Of a DNA stretch of 64,000 nt, positions 48,205-57,904 are shown one piece after another. Position 1 is the stretch's first letter; each line of letters opens with the position of its first letter. A model generated the notes under the pieces. It saw only the letters and a program-made list of their open reading frames with translations. It had not been told where the DNA came from and did not search any database. Location of the stretch: contig CM119264.1 in the NCBI GenBank assembly GCA_051294375.1, forward strand, positions 10,186,175-10,250,174, written 5' to 3'. This stretch comes from Paraspadella gotoi (Eukaryota > Chaetognatha). Made by a program: the position numbers and the translations under genes.

Positions 48205-48610
48205 GTTGACGTCGCCGAAGCAATCGTCGTCCTCCTTGTTGCCGTCGTCGTCGTCGTCATCGTCATCGTCGCCGTTCTTGTCGCCGTCACCCCGCGGATC
48301 GCAGGGAAGAAAGTTTTCGGTGGCGCAAGTGTAGATCAAAGATTCGATCTTTTTTCTGATCTCCTTTTCTCCGATTCGCCTTCGCGCTTTTACGATTCCG
48401 ATTTCCGTTTGAGTGGATCGCATTCGTGGCGGCGTTTCTCTTTGATCGGCGTTTATTCGATCGGCGGAGAAAAGAGAATTAAGAGAATATATTTATATCC
48501 GCACGCCTCGTGCACAATTGTGGAGAGAAGTCAACCATTAGGAGCGACGTTAACCGTTAACCGCATTACTGACAACGTCGTCGCCCTGTTCGTCTTTTTA
48601 AAGCGTGGAG
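48205..48610 (+). CDS. Candidate upstream exon of the homeobox gene
   Basis: An open frame runs to AAGCGTGGAG followed by GTAGGA, a strong donor, in phase 1. The 135-base intron would end at TTTATTTCCAAG (48745), and the next exon would read CA-ATT-TTA-GAC-GAA-GCA-ATG, joining in frame to the homeobox ORF (FLKRG/AILDEAM). The first part is a GTC/GCC-type repeat giving Val/Ala monotony. The second (DQRFDLFSDLLFSDSPSRFY) is more protein-like. The antisense strand is also open. The left boundary is unknown. Confidence 0.28.
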
Positions 48611-48759
48611 GTAGGAAACTTCCACTTTCCACATAATTAATTTTTTTGTTATTTGACAAATATCATGAATATTTTTAAATTATTTTTTTTTTTCAAATCT
48701 GATATAACCACAATTACGTTTAAATTTCTTTTTATTTCCAAGCAATTTTAGACGAAGCA

Positions 48760-49197
48760 ATGACGACTCCGTCCCTTGACGAAATTTTCGGCTTCAATTT
48801 TTCCTCCGAGCGTGGCGCGATTCAAGGTCACCCCATCTTTTCTAACCCCATCACCGGTTGCGCTACATATGTTCGTCCCAGCAATGCCAGCCCCATCAAT
48901 TGTGGCATCGATCCTCACCCCATCAACCTTCGTGCCTTTTCTCAAGAGATCGTCCCTCGCCCTTGTCTCGAACCCTTTGTCGCTTGTAAACAACAACAGC
49001 AACCGCAACAACAGCAACACCAACAACATCCGCACCAGCATTTTTGTCGCTCAATCGCTGACGAATTTTTAGAAAATGTGAGGAAGACGTTCGTCAACCA
49101 ACAACAGATGGCGTCGTCGTCTCAGTCATCGTCGTCTTGGTCAGCTTCAGGTCTCGGTGGCGCCCCTTCGCTCTCCGTTATCGACGAAAACGGAAAC

Positions 49198-49229
<32 letters not shown>

Positions 49230-49490
49230 CGAAGATGTCGAAAGACCGAAAAGAACATTTAATTTCTCCATCGACGAAATCCTTAAAGTTAAAGAAAGCG
49301 ACACGAAGCTTCAAAAGAAAAGCAAAAAGATTTCGACGACTGCAACAACAACAACAACGACGACGACTCCCGCGATTTTATTTTCCAACGCTGGTCGAGC
49401 CGACGTCAACGCCAACTCCACCAGCTCCCCAGCAGGTTCTCACAGTTCAGAATGGAGTAGAATTAACCGCAATGAGGATCCTTTCTCGAG
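48760..49490 (+). CDS. Homeobox gene exon 1 (eh1 motif)
   Basis: Starts MTTPSLDEIFGFNFSSERGA, then a Gln/His stretch from CAACAG repeats, a Ser run and a 14-residue acidic block made by (GAC)n (about 49193-49240). Then comes TFNFSIDEILK, the eh1-like repressor motif, and a Lys/Ser/Thr-rich end. The donor is CTCGAG/GTGGGT, phase 2. Confidence 0.8.
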
Positions 49491-50616
49491 GTGGGTATTT
49501 GAATTTGAATAAACTTCATTAATATCATAATATGGCATCAGCCGGGTTGCCTGTGATGCCCATTGGAATGGGGCATCTCACTGGTGGCTTTGTGGGCTTC
49601 CGACCCTCTGTGACGCGGTTACCCTAGGACGATCTCGGTTTGCCAACGCAGAGGGAAGTCGTTAGGACTGTAGATGGAACACTACGCCTGGGATGGTGGG
49701 TTCCCCCTCTGAGCCCATGGTATTGGCTGAACGATGGAAGACGTGAGGCTGTGTGAATATACCACCACAATAATATCATTAATGATAAAACCAATTCGGT
49801 ATTTTTCTTTTAAAGTGGCAACACGTCCATCCCTTCGTTTCCTCCTCTCCCGCCGATTTCGTCACCCACGTTTTGGGCTCGAGCTCCACCTTCTCTCCTC
49901 CCCTTCTTTTCGCGAGAACCCACTTGCGGTTCGTCCTTTGAACCCGCCTACTCTGTTCGTCCCCCCATCCTTGGATCGTGGCCGCCCGTCCGGGCCGCCA
50001 ACGACGACGCTCGTCTCGGGCGCCCCGATCCCGGCGGGCTGTCCCTTTGGCTGAATTTGATCGAGGAGCCCCGACGGCCGGCGAGAAGGGACCGATCCAA
50101 ACACAAGAGGCTGGGCCGTAATCCCAGGATACCCTTCTCGCCTTCCGAGGTAAAGCGGAGCTTGGGTTAGATCAGGGGTTCGAGCTCCGTCGAAGCTCGG
50201 TTGAATATGATAATGAATGCGATGATGAATCGGAAAATGAATCCGCTGTCGGTACATCGTCGAGCGGGAGGAAGGGAGAGGAATCAATCCCCGGCGAAGA
50301 ATAAGCTCAGCCGTCGTTTCCGCGCGGAACTTATCGAAAAAAATCAAGAGCGGCTTTTTTCTTCCTCTGGAGGTTTTTTTTTCCCCCTACGGTCTCACCC
50401 ACTGAAAAAAAAAAAGCGGGGAATTTGCATAAAAAGGAAATTTCATTCCTTCCCAGTCTTCGGCACACGTATCCCGTTCGTTTACATATTTATGATACAA
50501 TTTTTATTACGTTCCGGCTTGCGTTAATTGCGCGTTCCCGGACGGTTTTCTGGATTGGGTATGAAGGAAAAAAAAAAACGATGAAAAATCATATTTGGAG
50601 TTTTTTGTTTTTTTTC

Positions 50617-50698
<82 letters not shown>

Positions 50699-51243
50699 GT
50701 CAAATTGTCAAATTTAACTGTCTTCTTCGTCCCACCTCCTCACTTTTCTTCTCTCCTCCTTCCCTCCTTCCTTCCTTCCTTCCTCCCTTCTCTCTTCACT
50801 TCTCCTTCCTCCTTCCCTCCTTCCCTCCTTCCTCCTTCCTCCCTTCTTTCTTCTCTCCTCTTCCTCCCTCCTTCCTTCCTTCCTCCCTTCTCTCTTCTCT
50901 TCTCCTTCCCTCCTTCCTCCTTCCTCCTTCCTCCCTTCTTTCTTCTCTCCTCCTTCCCTCCTTCCCTCCTCCCTTCTCTCTCTCTCCCAAGGTATCGACG
51001 CTGGAGAGTCGGTTCCGTGAGAGTCATTACCTCTCCTCGATGGAAGTGGTCAACCTTTCCTCCTCGCTTCAAGTCTCTTCGAACCGAATCAAGATTTGGT
51101 TCCAGAATCGAAGGGCGCGAGAGAAGCGGACGGGAGAGTCGAGCCGATCCGACACGCACCGGCTGGAGCAGCTGCGGAGGCTGGAGCAGGAGCTACCGCG
51201 GAGGAAGGAGTCGGAGGGAGTACGTGTGGGAGAGAGGGAATGA
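48760..51243 (+). CDS. NK-like (Msx-related) homeobox transcription factor
   Basis: Three exons (48760-49490, 49816-50149, 50992-51243) give a 438-residue protein with all phases agreeing (2, then 0). An eh1-type motif FSIDEIL (residues about 169-175) is the Groucho/TLE-binding signal found in many NK-like repressors. The homeodomain spans about residues 344-403: RNPRIPFSPSE in exon 2, then VSTLESRFRESHYLSSMEVV and NRIKIWFQNRRAREKR in exon 3. F8, L16, F20, W48, F49, Q50, N51 and R53 are all present. RxPRxPF, YLS and SSSL are shared with Msx, but positions 29-46 diverge, so an Msx or Msx-like (Msxlx) relative is likely. It should bind TAAT-type DNA and repress. The start ATG may be preceded by the candidate exon at 48205-48610. 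Confidence 0.85.
49528..49785. repeat. GC-rich insertion in homeobox intron 1 (possible SINE or non-LTR 3' fragment)
   Basis: About 250 bases of GC-rich sequence (GGCATCAGCCGGGTTGCCTG at its start) inside an AT-rich intron. It ends in CCACCACAATAATATCATTAAT. Similar AATATCAT-like flanks on both sides could be a target-site duplication. No RNA polymerase III boxes were convincingly located, and the family is unidentified. Confidence 0.35.
49816..50149 (+). CDS. Homeobox gene exon 2 (homeodomain N-terminal arm)
   Basis: Acceptor TTTTCTTTTAAAG, donor CCTTCCGAG/GTAAAG, 111 codons after the shared one. A Pro/Ser-rich stretch (SFPPLPPISSPTFWARAPPS) is followed by basic RRDRSKHKRLGRNPRIPFSP, the N-terminal arm and first residues of the homeodomain (to position 12). 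Two other frames contain stops, which supports this one. Confidence 0.83.
50621..50699. repeat. (GA)n microsatellite
   Basis: About 37 GA units within homeobox intron 2. Confidence 0.95.
50738..50980. repeat. Pyrimidine minisatellite (TTCC/CTCC units)
   Basis: About 240 bases of CCTTCCTTCC, CTCCTTCC and TTCTCTCCTC units, all pyrimidine. It runs into the acceptor of homeobox exon 3 and is an exceptionally long polypyrimidine tract. Confidence 0.93.
50992..51243 (+). CDS. Homeobox gene exon 3 (homeodomain helices 1-3)
   Basis: Acceptor CTCTCTCCCAAG, phase 0. It reads VSTLESRFRESHYLSSMEVV and then the recognition helix NRIKIWFQNRRAREKR. A charged tail with RLEQLRRLEQELPRRKESEG and a stop at 51241-51243 follow. 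Confidence 0.9.
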   Translation, partial: VSTLESRFRESHYLSSMEVVNLSSSLQVSSNRIKIWFQNRRAREKRTGESSRSDTHRLEQLRRLEQELPRRKESEGVRVGERE

Positions 51244-51583
51244 GGGGGATTTGCTTCTGTGAGAGGAGGCTTTCTTCGTCGTGGTCGTCACAGTCGTCGT
51301 CGTCTTCGTCGCTTCGGCGTTTTCAGTCGAAATATCAAGAAAAAAAAAAGTGGACGAAACTGTTCAAAAAACGTGCCTTTCTCGCTCTCGATCTCAACTT
51401 TTAATTTTTGTCTATCTTTCTATCTCCCCTTTCTATCACCCTATTTTTTCCGGGTTCTCTTTCACAATGGGGAAGAGATCCGTCTCATCTCCGCGCTATA
51501 ATTTTTCACCTTTGGAAAAAAAAAACGTTAATTGGTTCTTGATATGATTTCTCATTAACGATGTTTGTTCGTCGTGAAATTAT

Positions 51584-51589
51584 AATAAA
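51584..51589 (+). promoter_or_regulatory. AATAAA polyadenylation signal
   Basis: Canonical hexamer about 340 bases after the homeobox stop codon, with T-rich sequence following. Confidence 0.45.
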
Positions 51590-51599
51590 ATTTGTTTTT

Positions 51600-53543
51600 C
51601 CTCGGAGATTTTCCCAGATATTTTTTTTAGGGACTCTAATCATTACGGTTCATTTCGTTAGTTGAGTTAACCTAGAACATTACAAATTCAAAACTTATGT
51701 TAATTTTTTTTTACGTGCTGAGAGAAAAAAATTCGCGAAGAATATTTGAAGCTTCTCCTGGCACGTACGGTCCAATTAGATCCAATAAACTGGCTAATGA
51801 AAGAAAAAGAGAAATGATCAACAACGAAAAAAAGTCAAAAACTGACCGTCGTTTTCTTTATAAACACAAACACGATAAACTAAAATGAAAGGATTCTTTC
51901 TTCCTCTTCGATCCAGGAGAAGGAAAAAAGGGGCGAGAGACACTAAAGCGGAACAGAGTTTCGTTTTTTTTAAAAGAAGAGATAACGTCCGCTTTCTCCC
52001 CTTTTCTTCCATCAACTTCGAGTCTGAGAGTAGATTGATTTTGAACTTTGACCGGAAAATCTTTCACCTCCATCGCTTCTTTTCGATTCGCGCGTCCCAA
52101 GACTTTTTTTTTTCTTCTTCGGGGAAAAAAACACGGTGTATTAACTCGTCTAAAAAAATTATTTTTCCTTGGAGGTTATATCGGGTTATATACCGAGCAA
52201 AATAATTTCAACGAAGGAATCATGATTTTGCTTAAAGTAATATCACGAATTTTTATTTTATCAACATGATCATTAACATCACATCAATAGAAGGGAAGAA
52301 GGAAACCTCGGAAAACTGGAAAATCTCCGAAAAAAAAACGGTTGCGTCCCTCGTCCCACCAACCATTTACGGTTCTTTGCACCACGAACGCCGTAAGATT
52401 TTGTGGGTATCTTTTCGTGATTTAGACGCATCCAATCATTCAATGGTCTGATTAATGGTGGGCTTAATGGCCGCCGTCTCCTTAGCAACCGCCCACGTAA
52501 CAGACGCAGCCGACGTAGAGGTCTTTAATCATGGTTGCAAGCTTCCGTACTTTCTAAAGCTTTTTCGTCATAACAAAATATTCGACTATCAATTCTTAGA
52601 AATCAACGACGAACCATAGGCAATAATGAAATTCGTTTCTCTCGCTACTAAATAATCAACTATTTTATGCAACCGCCCAATCGGAATCCACACCTGGTCT
52701 CCTCGCCCCGAGACCAAAACAGAATCTTTCAATCAACTTTTATAGAAGGAGCCTTTCCTTGATCTCGAGGGTGTAGGAGTAATTGATTTGTACGTACAAG
52801 AATGGCAAGAATCGAACCACTCTATCATACTATAAATATTAAGTTAAAAATCATTTCAGCGTTGGTAGTTGGTGCGTTTTTTGTTAAAGTTAAAGTTAGA
52901 GAGCGAATCCTGACAGTCTCGGCATTAATTAATCCCCACTAAAAATGAATGAATGATTAAAGGAAAAATAAAAATGTACAGAGAGGTACTCAATAAAACT
53001 TCTATTGTCATGACGATGCGACCATGAAGCCGTCGTTGCGATTTTGGAATCATCAGTTGTATTGTCGTTGGCGTCTTCTCATCGTGATTGCATGTGGTCT
53101 TCGTCTCCCTTCGCCAAGAGATTGATTCAAGCTCGCGACACCCGCCGACATCGTCGACATATGTGAGCGTCATTCATTCTTTATCCCGAGCGTCTTCGTC
53201 GCAGAATGACCTGGTATGGCCCTTGATAGGTCAAAGAAAAATATTCAAAGCAAGGATATAATACGTACATACTAAAATGGAATCCTGAAATGCGTAAATA
53301 TAATAATTTCTCGGTAATTAAACTATTTACAATCTTCTACAATCTATATAACACCAAAGTGATGAATCCGTCAGCCATAACATGACTTCCCTCGCCAATA
53401 AAAAAAGGCAACGACGAAAAGGATGCCGCTTTTCTGTCGATCCAATTCGGTCGCCGTCGTCTTTCAGAGGCGTCTCCCTTTTTGGACGCGTTTTTCTCGT
53501 AAATCAAACGGGGAGGAAAAAAAATTGTTTACCTTCGAGGAAC

Positions 53544-53545
<2 letters not shown>
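51600..53545. other. Gene-free stretch
   Basis: Mixed AT-rich sequence. An X-box-like GTCTCCTTAGCAAC lies at 52476-52489 in a GC-rich patch. No coding exon recognised. Confidence 0.5.

Positions 53546-53546
<1 letters not shown>

Positions 53547-53606
<60 letters not shown>
53547..53606. repeat. (CT)n microsatellite
   Basis: Pure run of about 29 CT units. Confidence 0.95.
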
Positions 53607-53612
<6 letters not shown>

Positions 53613-53734
53613 TCTCTCCTCTCTTTCCATGCCTTTAATCCCCGGATGTAGTAGGATTCGATGATATCGGTCGAACTCTGCACCCCATCCACGAAAATTC
53701 AGCCTCCATGCCCATGTTTCTCATACGCACCCAC

Positions 53735-53767
53735 CTCTCTCTCACTTTCGTTTTCTTCTCTTTCTCT

Positions 53768-53821
<54 letters not shown>

Positions 53822-53850
53822 CTCTCTTCTCTCTCTCTCTTTCTCTCGCT
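53735..53850. repeat. (CT)n microsatellite
   Basis: CT array with TTTC interruptions, ending at a candidate acceptor CTCGCTCCAG. Confidence 0.93.
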
Positions 53851-53854
53851 CCAG

Positions 53855-53966
53855 AAAGAAAAAAGACGCTAAGATTCGGAGGCCGAGGATCATCGTGATA
53901 GATGGCGTTGCAGCGTGGCAACTCGTTCGAATCCGTTCGAGCGGCAACAAAAGAGCAATTCGATGA
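53855..53966 (+). CDS. Candidate short 3' exon, unknown
   Basis: After the CT array and CTCGCTCCAG the frame reads KKKDAKIRRPRIIVIDGVAA, continues 16 codons and stops. It resembles the layout of other exons in this window (CT array, CAG, coding), but no partner exon was found. Low confidence. Confidence 0.17.
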
Positions 53967-54044
53967 GAGCCTAGAAAAAATAAATGGCTACTCAATGAGA
54001 CGGAAGAAGAGCGAAAAAATTAAGAGCTGCGTGAGGAGAGAGAG

Positions 54045-54282
<238 letters not shown>

Positions 54283-54329
54283 AGCTTTAGTGTCATAAGT
54301 AAAAATACTTCAAGTAAATATGACTTTTG

Positions 54330-54660
54330 TTTTTTCTATTTTAGCTCATTTCCACTCAGAGGATTCCATCGAAACTTTATATCCATCTCAATCACACAGT
54401 TTCCTACCCACACACAAAATTTCATTCCAATCCATCCATCCAATCACGGGTAATTGGAGTTTTTTGCTAAGGGAGGGACGGACGGACGGACGGACGGACG
54501 GACAGACATCATTTTTTTTTTTTTGCATAATTTATCATAATTCGAGGTTCTGATATGATAATAATGATTTACCGACAATATTTTGGAGTGGGACCGACGG
54601 ACCGACAGAGTGAATTATAGAGTCGGAATCTGCTGATAAGCAGAACCGACTAAAAATCCT
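54330..54660. mobile_element. Possible non-LTR retroelement 3' end with (GGAC)n
   Basis: ACAAAATTTCATTCCAATCC, then AATTGGAGTTTTTTGCTAAG, then a GGAC array ending GGACAGACA. This is the layout of the 3' ends of RTE/CR1-type retroelement repeats in many invertebrates. No reverse transcriptase is present, so at most this is a truncated copy. Confidence 0.35.
54477..54507. repeat. (GGAC)n microsatellite
   Basis: About seven GGAC units ending in GGACAGACA. Confidence 0.92.
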
Positions 54661-55116
54661 GGTTCTTCGATGTCAAGAAGACCAGTTTTTAGCATTATGC
54701 ATTTACGAAATATTTCTGACGTTTTTACTTTTCGAACCTATAAATTTAATATTCGCACGAAACATCAATAAGCGTGGTTAGCCAATGAGGATCGTACTTT
54801 AGTCAAAACTTTGAATTAGATCAAAAGCCAACGAGAATTGCTGAGTCATAACAATACGCCTGTCTTCCCAGTTCCCTCTGCCGAGCTGTCCTGATGACGC
54901 TGCCCCGAATCGCCGCTGCCGCGTCGTCCTGTTACTCCGGCGGTGTCGTGGTTTCCCGCGAGCTGTTTTTTCTCACTTCTGAGAAATGTATCCTTTTTAT
55001 ATTTTCTTAGTGAGTTTTTTTTTTTTATAGTGGAGGAAATCTTTTCGTCATTTCTGAGAAATCGAAAGAAACTCGACGTCGAACGAATTCGTACCGTTCG
55101 CGCTCGTCAAACCAAC

Positions 55117-55484
55117 ATGGCGGAACAACAAATCCTATCGTTTTGGGCAGCGGAAAAGGATTCCACGGGTGACTTGTATTTTGTCGTCCACGCCGACGAC
55201 GCCGCCGCTAACGACGCCGCTCGCCAGCGGATTCGATGCCACTGGTTCGTGGCGGCGCCGCACTCGCCGCTTCTCGCCGCCAAACGACCCGACCCTCGTT
55301 CGGCCCAGCTCCGAGAGCCGTTAACGGTGGTGGTGGCCGGCGTGGCGCCGAGAGATCTCCAGCGGCTCGTCGAATACTTCTATGGACGCCCGCTGCCGCC
55401 CGACTTGGATTTGGACGGGCTGCTGGCGCTGAAGAAGATTGCGGAGAAACTGGAGGTGACGACGCTGGAGGAAGCTTGTCGCAG
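55117..55484 (+). CDS. BTB/CCCH gene exon 1 (BTB domain)
   Basis: Starts MAEQQILSFWAAEKDSTGDL, then HWFVAAPHSPLLAAKR and LTVVVAGVAPRDLQRLVEYF, ending LKKIAEKLEVTTLEEACR, a good BTB match in order and spacing. The frame extends upstream, but the upstream residues are Phe-rich intergenic-like, so this ATG is preferred. Donor TGTCGCAG/GTGAGC. Confidence 0.85.
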
Positions 55485-56289
55485 GTGAGCATAAATTTCT
55501 CTATGTTTTTTCTTTCACTATTTTTTTTAGCTCAATTTTCCTCTCAAGCGAATTCTAATTATTAACCACTTGCCTACATTTATGGATTTAATACTTATTT
55601 TCGGAGTTAAATAAGAATCGGATCGAATGAAATGTAGTATTTAAAATTATTTTTAATACTATAAAGTATCAGATGATCATTTTTTTTTCTCACTATTCCT
55701 TCAGTTGGTTCCGTCGCAACACGCGCGTGGAATGGGTTTGGGAAGCCCTAGGCGAAGCCATTCGTTCAAGAGACGTTCAGATGGAGCAGCGCTACTTGGA
55801 GGTGGTCCGCACCGTCCCCGCCGTCTTCCAGATCGAGGGCCGCCGCTTCGAGAGTCTCCCCTTCGAAGCGGTCCTCAAGGTGGTGCAGCTCGACGCCCTC
55901 TCCGTCGCCGAGGAGCAGCTCTTCCGTTTCGTCAAGACTTTCCTCGAGTCGAAAAGCAACGAAGAATTTGAGAGAAATCAGATCCTACGCCATCTTCGAT
56001 TCCCCGCGATGGCGTCGACCTTTTTCTACACAGACGTCGTCACTTCCGGGGTCTTGTCCCTCGAAGAGTCCCGAAGTCTCAGCCGACACTTCGACGCCGG
56101 TGACTCCTCCAAGTTATCGGTCAAGAAGCGCGATTTGCCAAGTTTCGCCGTCGTTGTCGGCAAGGACTGTCGGCCTATGACTGTCGGGTATTTCAAGAAC
56201 GACAAGATTCACAACCTCAAATATAGAATTAGAAGTTTAACGCCGCTGGAGGAATTTGTGGTGCAGGTTCGTGTTTTAACTAGACCTTA

Positions 56290-56351
<62 letters not shown>

Positions 56352-57900
56352 TTTTCTCTCTCTTTCTCTCTCTTTCTCTCTCGATTAAAAAAAAAAATCA
56401 ATCTAGAAAAACACAGTAAAAATAAACGAAATTAAAACTGTTTAGAATTCAGACGGCAAAGCTCTAACAAACGACAAGTCTTGCGCGGATGTATTGAAGA
56501 CCGGTTCCGTGCTGAAAATCGTCAAGATGATCCAACTTCAATTTGAACCACTCCGAGGCCAGACCACAAAGTTCAGCGTCAAAGAAGACGAGCCATTTTC
56601 CGAGATACGCAAACGCTTACCTCTTGAAAAGGGAGAGACCAAACCTCTCATCATCAAAAGTTCTCGGGAGGTTTTGTCGCCGAAAACGACCCCGGAGACG
56701 GCCGGATTGTCTTCCGGCGACGTGGTCACTTTATTGATCTCGCAGTCAGAGATATCCGATGCTTCTCGACCCGCTTCCAGCCAATCCCGTCGTTCGAACG
56801 AATCGGCTCGCCCCGCTTCAAGTCAGTCCAACGTATCCTCCAATTCGGCGCGCGTTTCTCTCCGACAGTCACCAGCTTTGCTAGACGCGTCCGGACCGTC
56901 TTCCAACCCCACCCTAAATTTGGCGCTTCCTTCTCCAAATCCTTCGCTTCCTTCGTCGCTTCCTTCCATCGACTCCACCGATCCCGCCATCGTCCTCGTC
57001 GTTCCGCACGACGATTCGGAAATTTTCTTGTCCGACGATGAAAGCGGAGGGAGAGGCGCTGGCGAGAGCGTGGAGGGTTGGTCGGAGCAGGATTGGAAGA
57101 AGATCTTGCCGGAAAAGAATAATATGGGCGAAGGCGAAGTAAATGATGGAAAATCTCAGTCAGATTGGGATACAACCAACCCAACGACCGACCATGTCGA
57201 TGTAAAAAGTATTAACCCCGAGTTAAAGGATGACTGGAATTCTTCGTCGCAAAACTTGGCCGAATGGGGTGACGAATCTTCTTTAAATCAATCGCAAGAC
57301 TGGGACGATTACAATCCAGTTGATCTGTCCGAGCAAGGTTGGGATAACTTCGTACCCCCGCCTCATAGTGGTGAAACCGTGAAAGCTTTACAAGATTGGG
57401 ATGATTTCCCCCCCGCAACTCACCGCAACAAGAAGAAATTAGGACAAGGGTGGGATGACTTTTCCTCGGAATCGTCGAGTGTCGGAGATTTTGGAAAATT
57501 TAAAGGAGGGAAAGACGTTATCACTTCCTCTGCTCGCAAAGATAAAGACGTCAAAGATAAAGGCGACTTACTTGCCAAAATTAACGACGTACCAAAAAAA
57601 TCTTTCGCCGAGTGCGCGGCGTCGAAACCCAAAACCCCTGCAGTTCCCGCCAAGCCAACTGCCCCAGCGGCGCAGCCGAAGACGACTAAAAAGAATCGCT
57701 CGAGGGCCGCCAGCAAAACTCGGGAGCCGCCCAAGCAACACCCTCTGTACAAGACCCAGCTGTGCCACTTCTACTTGTACCAAACCTGTCCGGACGGACC
57801 CCGGTGTCAGTTCGCGCATGGAAAGGAAGAGTTGCGGGTCTTTAAAAAAGGACTGTCTCAATCCTTAAATAATTTAGCCTTTAGCCCCACAAAAAAGTAA
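55117..57900 (+). CDS. BTB-BACK-ubiquitin-like(x2)-CCCH zinc finger protein
   Basis: Exons 55117-55484, 55705-56266 and 56446-57900 join in phase (2, then 0) into 794 residues, starting at ATG in context AACATGG. BTB (about 15-123) normally dimerises and binds Cullin-3. BACK (about 130-240) follows, as in BTB-Kelch adaptors, but no Kelch repeats come after it. Two ubiquitin-like beta-grasp folds (about 270-338 and 339-409) take their place. A long acidic/Ser linker carries repeated Trp motifs (QDWDDY, QGWDNF, QDWDDF, QGWDDF; about 520-652). A C-terminal C-x7-C-x5-C-x3-H finger (C750, C758, C764, H768) has TTP-like flanks YKTQLC and FAHGKEELR, which bind AU-rich RNA in that family. Inferred role: RNA-directed ubiquitin ligase adaptor. 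Function is untested. Confidence 0.88.
55705..56266 (+). CDS. BTB/CCCH gene exon 2 (BACK and first ubiquitin-like start)
   Basis: Acceptor CACTATTCCTTCAG, donor GTGCAG/GTTCGT. BACK-like sequence includes LEVVRTVPAVFQIEGRRFES, VLKVVQLDALSVAEEQLFRF and ILRHLRFPAMASTFFYTDVV. The end (FAVVVGKDCRPMTVGYFKND, KIHNLKYRIRSLTPLEEFVV) is the first half of a ubiquitin-like fold that continues in exon 3. Confidence 0.86.
56297..56386. repeat. (CT)n microsatellite in BTB/CCCH intron 2
   Basis: CT units with TTTC interruptions just after the exon 2 donor. Confidence 0.92.
56446..57900 (+). CDS. BTB/CCCH gene exon 3 (UBL, Trp-acidic linker, CCCH)
   Basis: Acceptor AAACTGTTTAG, phase 0. It begins NSDGKALTNDKSCADVLKTG, completing the first ubiquitin-like fold. 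It continues with IQLQFEPLRGQTTKFSVKED as the second, a Ser/Pro-rich linker, the Trp motifs, an Ala/Lys/Pro stretch (PAVPAKPTAPAAQPK) and the CCCH finger. It stops at TAA 57898-57900. A 1455-base exon is far longer than any other in the window. Confidence 0.9.
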   Translation, partial: NSDGKALTNDKSCADVLKTGSVLKIVKMIQLQFEPLRGQTTKFSVKEDEPFSEIRKRLPLEKGETKPLIIKSSREVLSPKTTPETAGLSSGDVVTLLISQSEISDASRPASSQSRRSNESARPASSQSNVSSNSARVSLRQSPALLDASGPSSNPTLNLALPSPNPSLPSSLPSIDSTDPAIVLVVPHDDSEIFLSDDESGGRGAGESVEGWSEQDWKKILPEKNNMGEGEVNDGKSQSDWDTTNPTTDHVDVKSINPELKDDWNSSSQNLAEWGDESSLNQSQDWDDYNPVDLSEQGWDNFVPPPHSGETVKALQDWDDFPPATHRNKKKLGQGWDDFSSESSSVGDFGKFKGGKDVITSSARKDKDVKDKGDLLAKINDVPKKSFAECAASKPKTPAVPAKPTAPAAQPKTTKKNRSRAASKTREPPKQHPLYKTQLCHFYLYQTCPDGPRCQFAHGKEELRVFKKGLSQSLNNLAFSPTKK

Positions 57901-57904
57901 GATC

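Noticed and set aside
48034-48423. Minus-strand acidic/Ser-rich frame of 129 codons
   Set aside because: Half is poly-Asp and poly-Ser from GAC/GTC repeats. No splice or start context supports it, and the + strand offers an in-phase exon for the homeobox gene.
54893-55010. 38-codon frame starting MTLPRIAAAASSC upstream of the BTB gene
   Set aside because: Short and not connected in phase to exon 1. It may be 5' UTR or promoter sequence.
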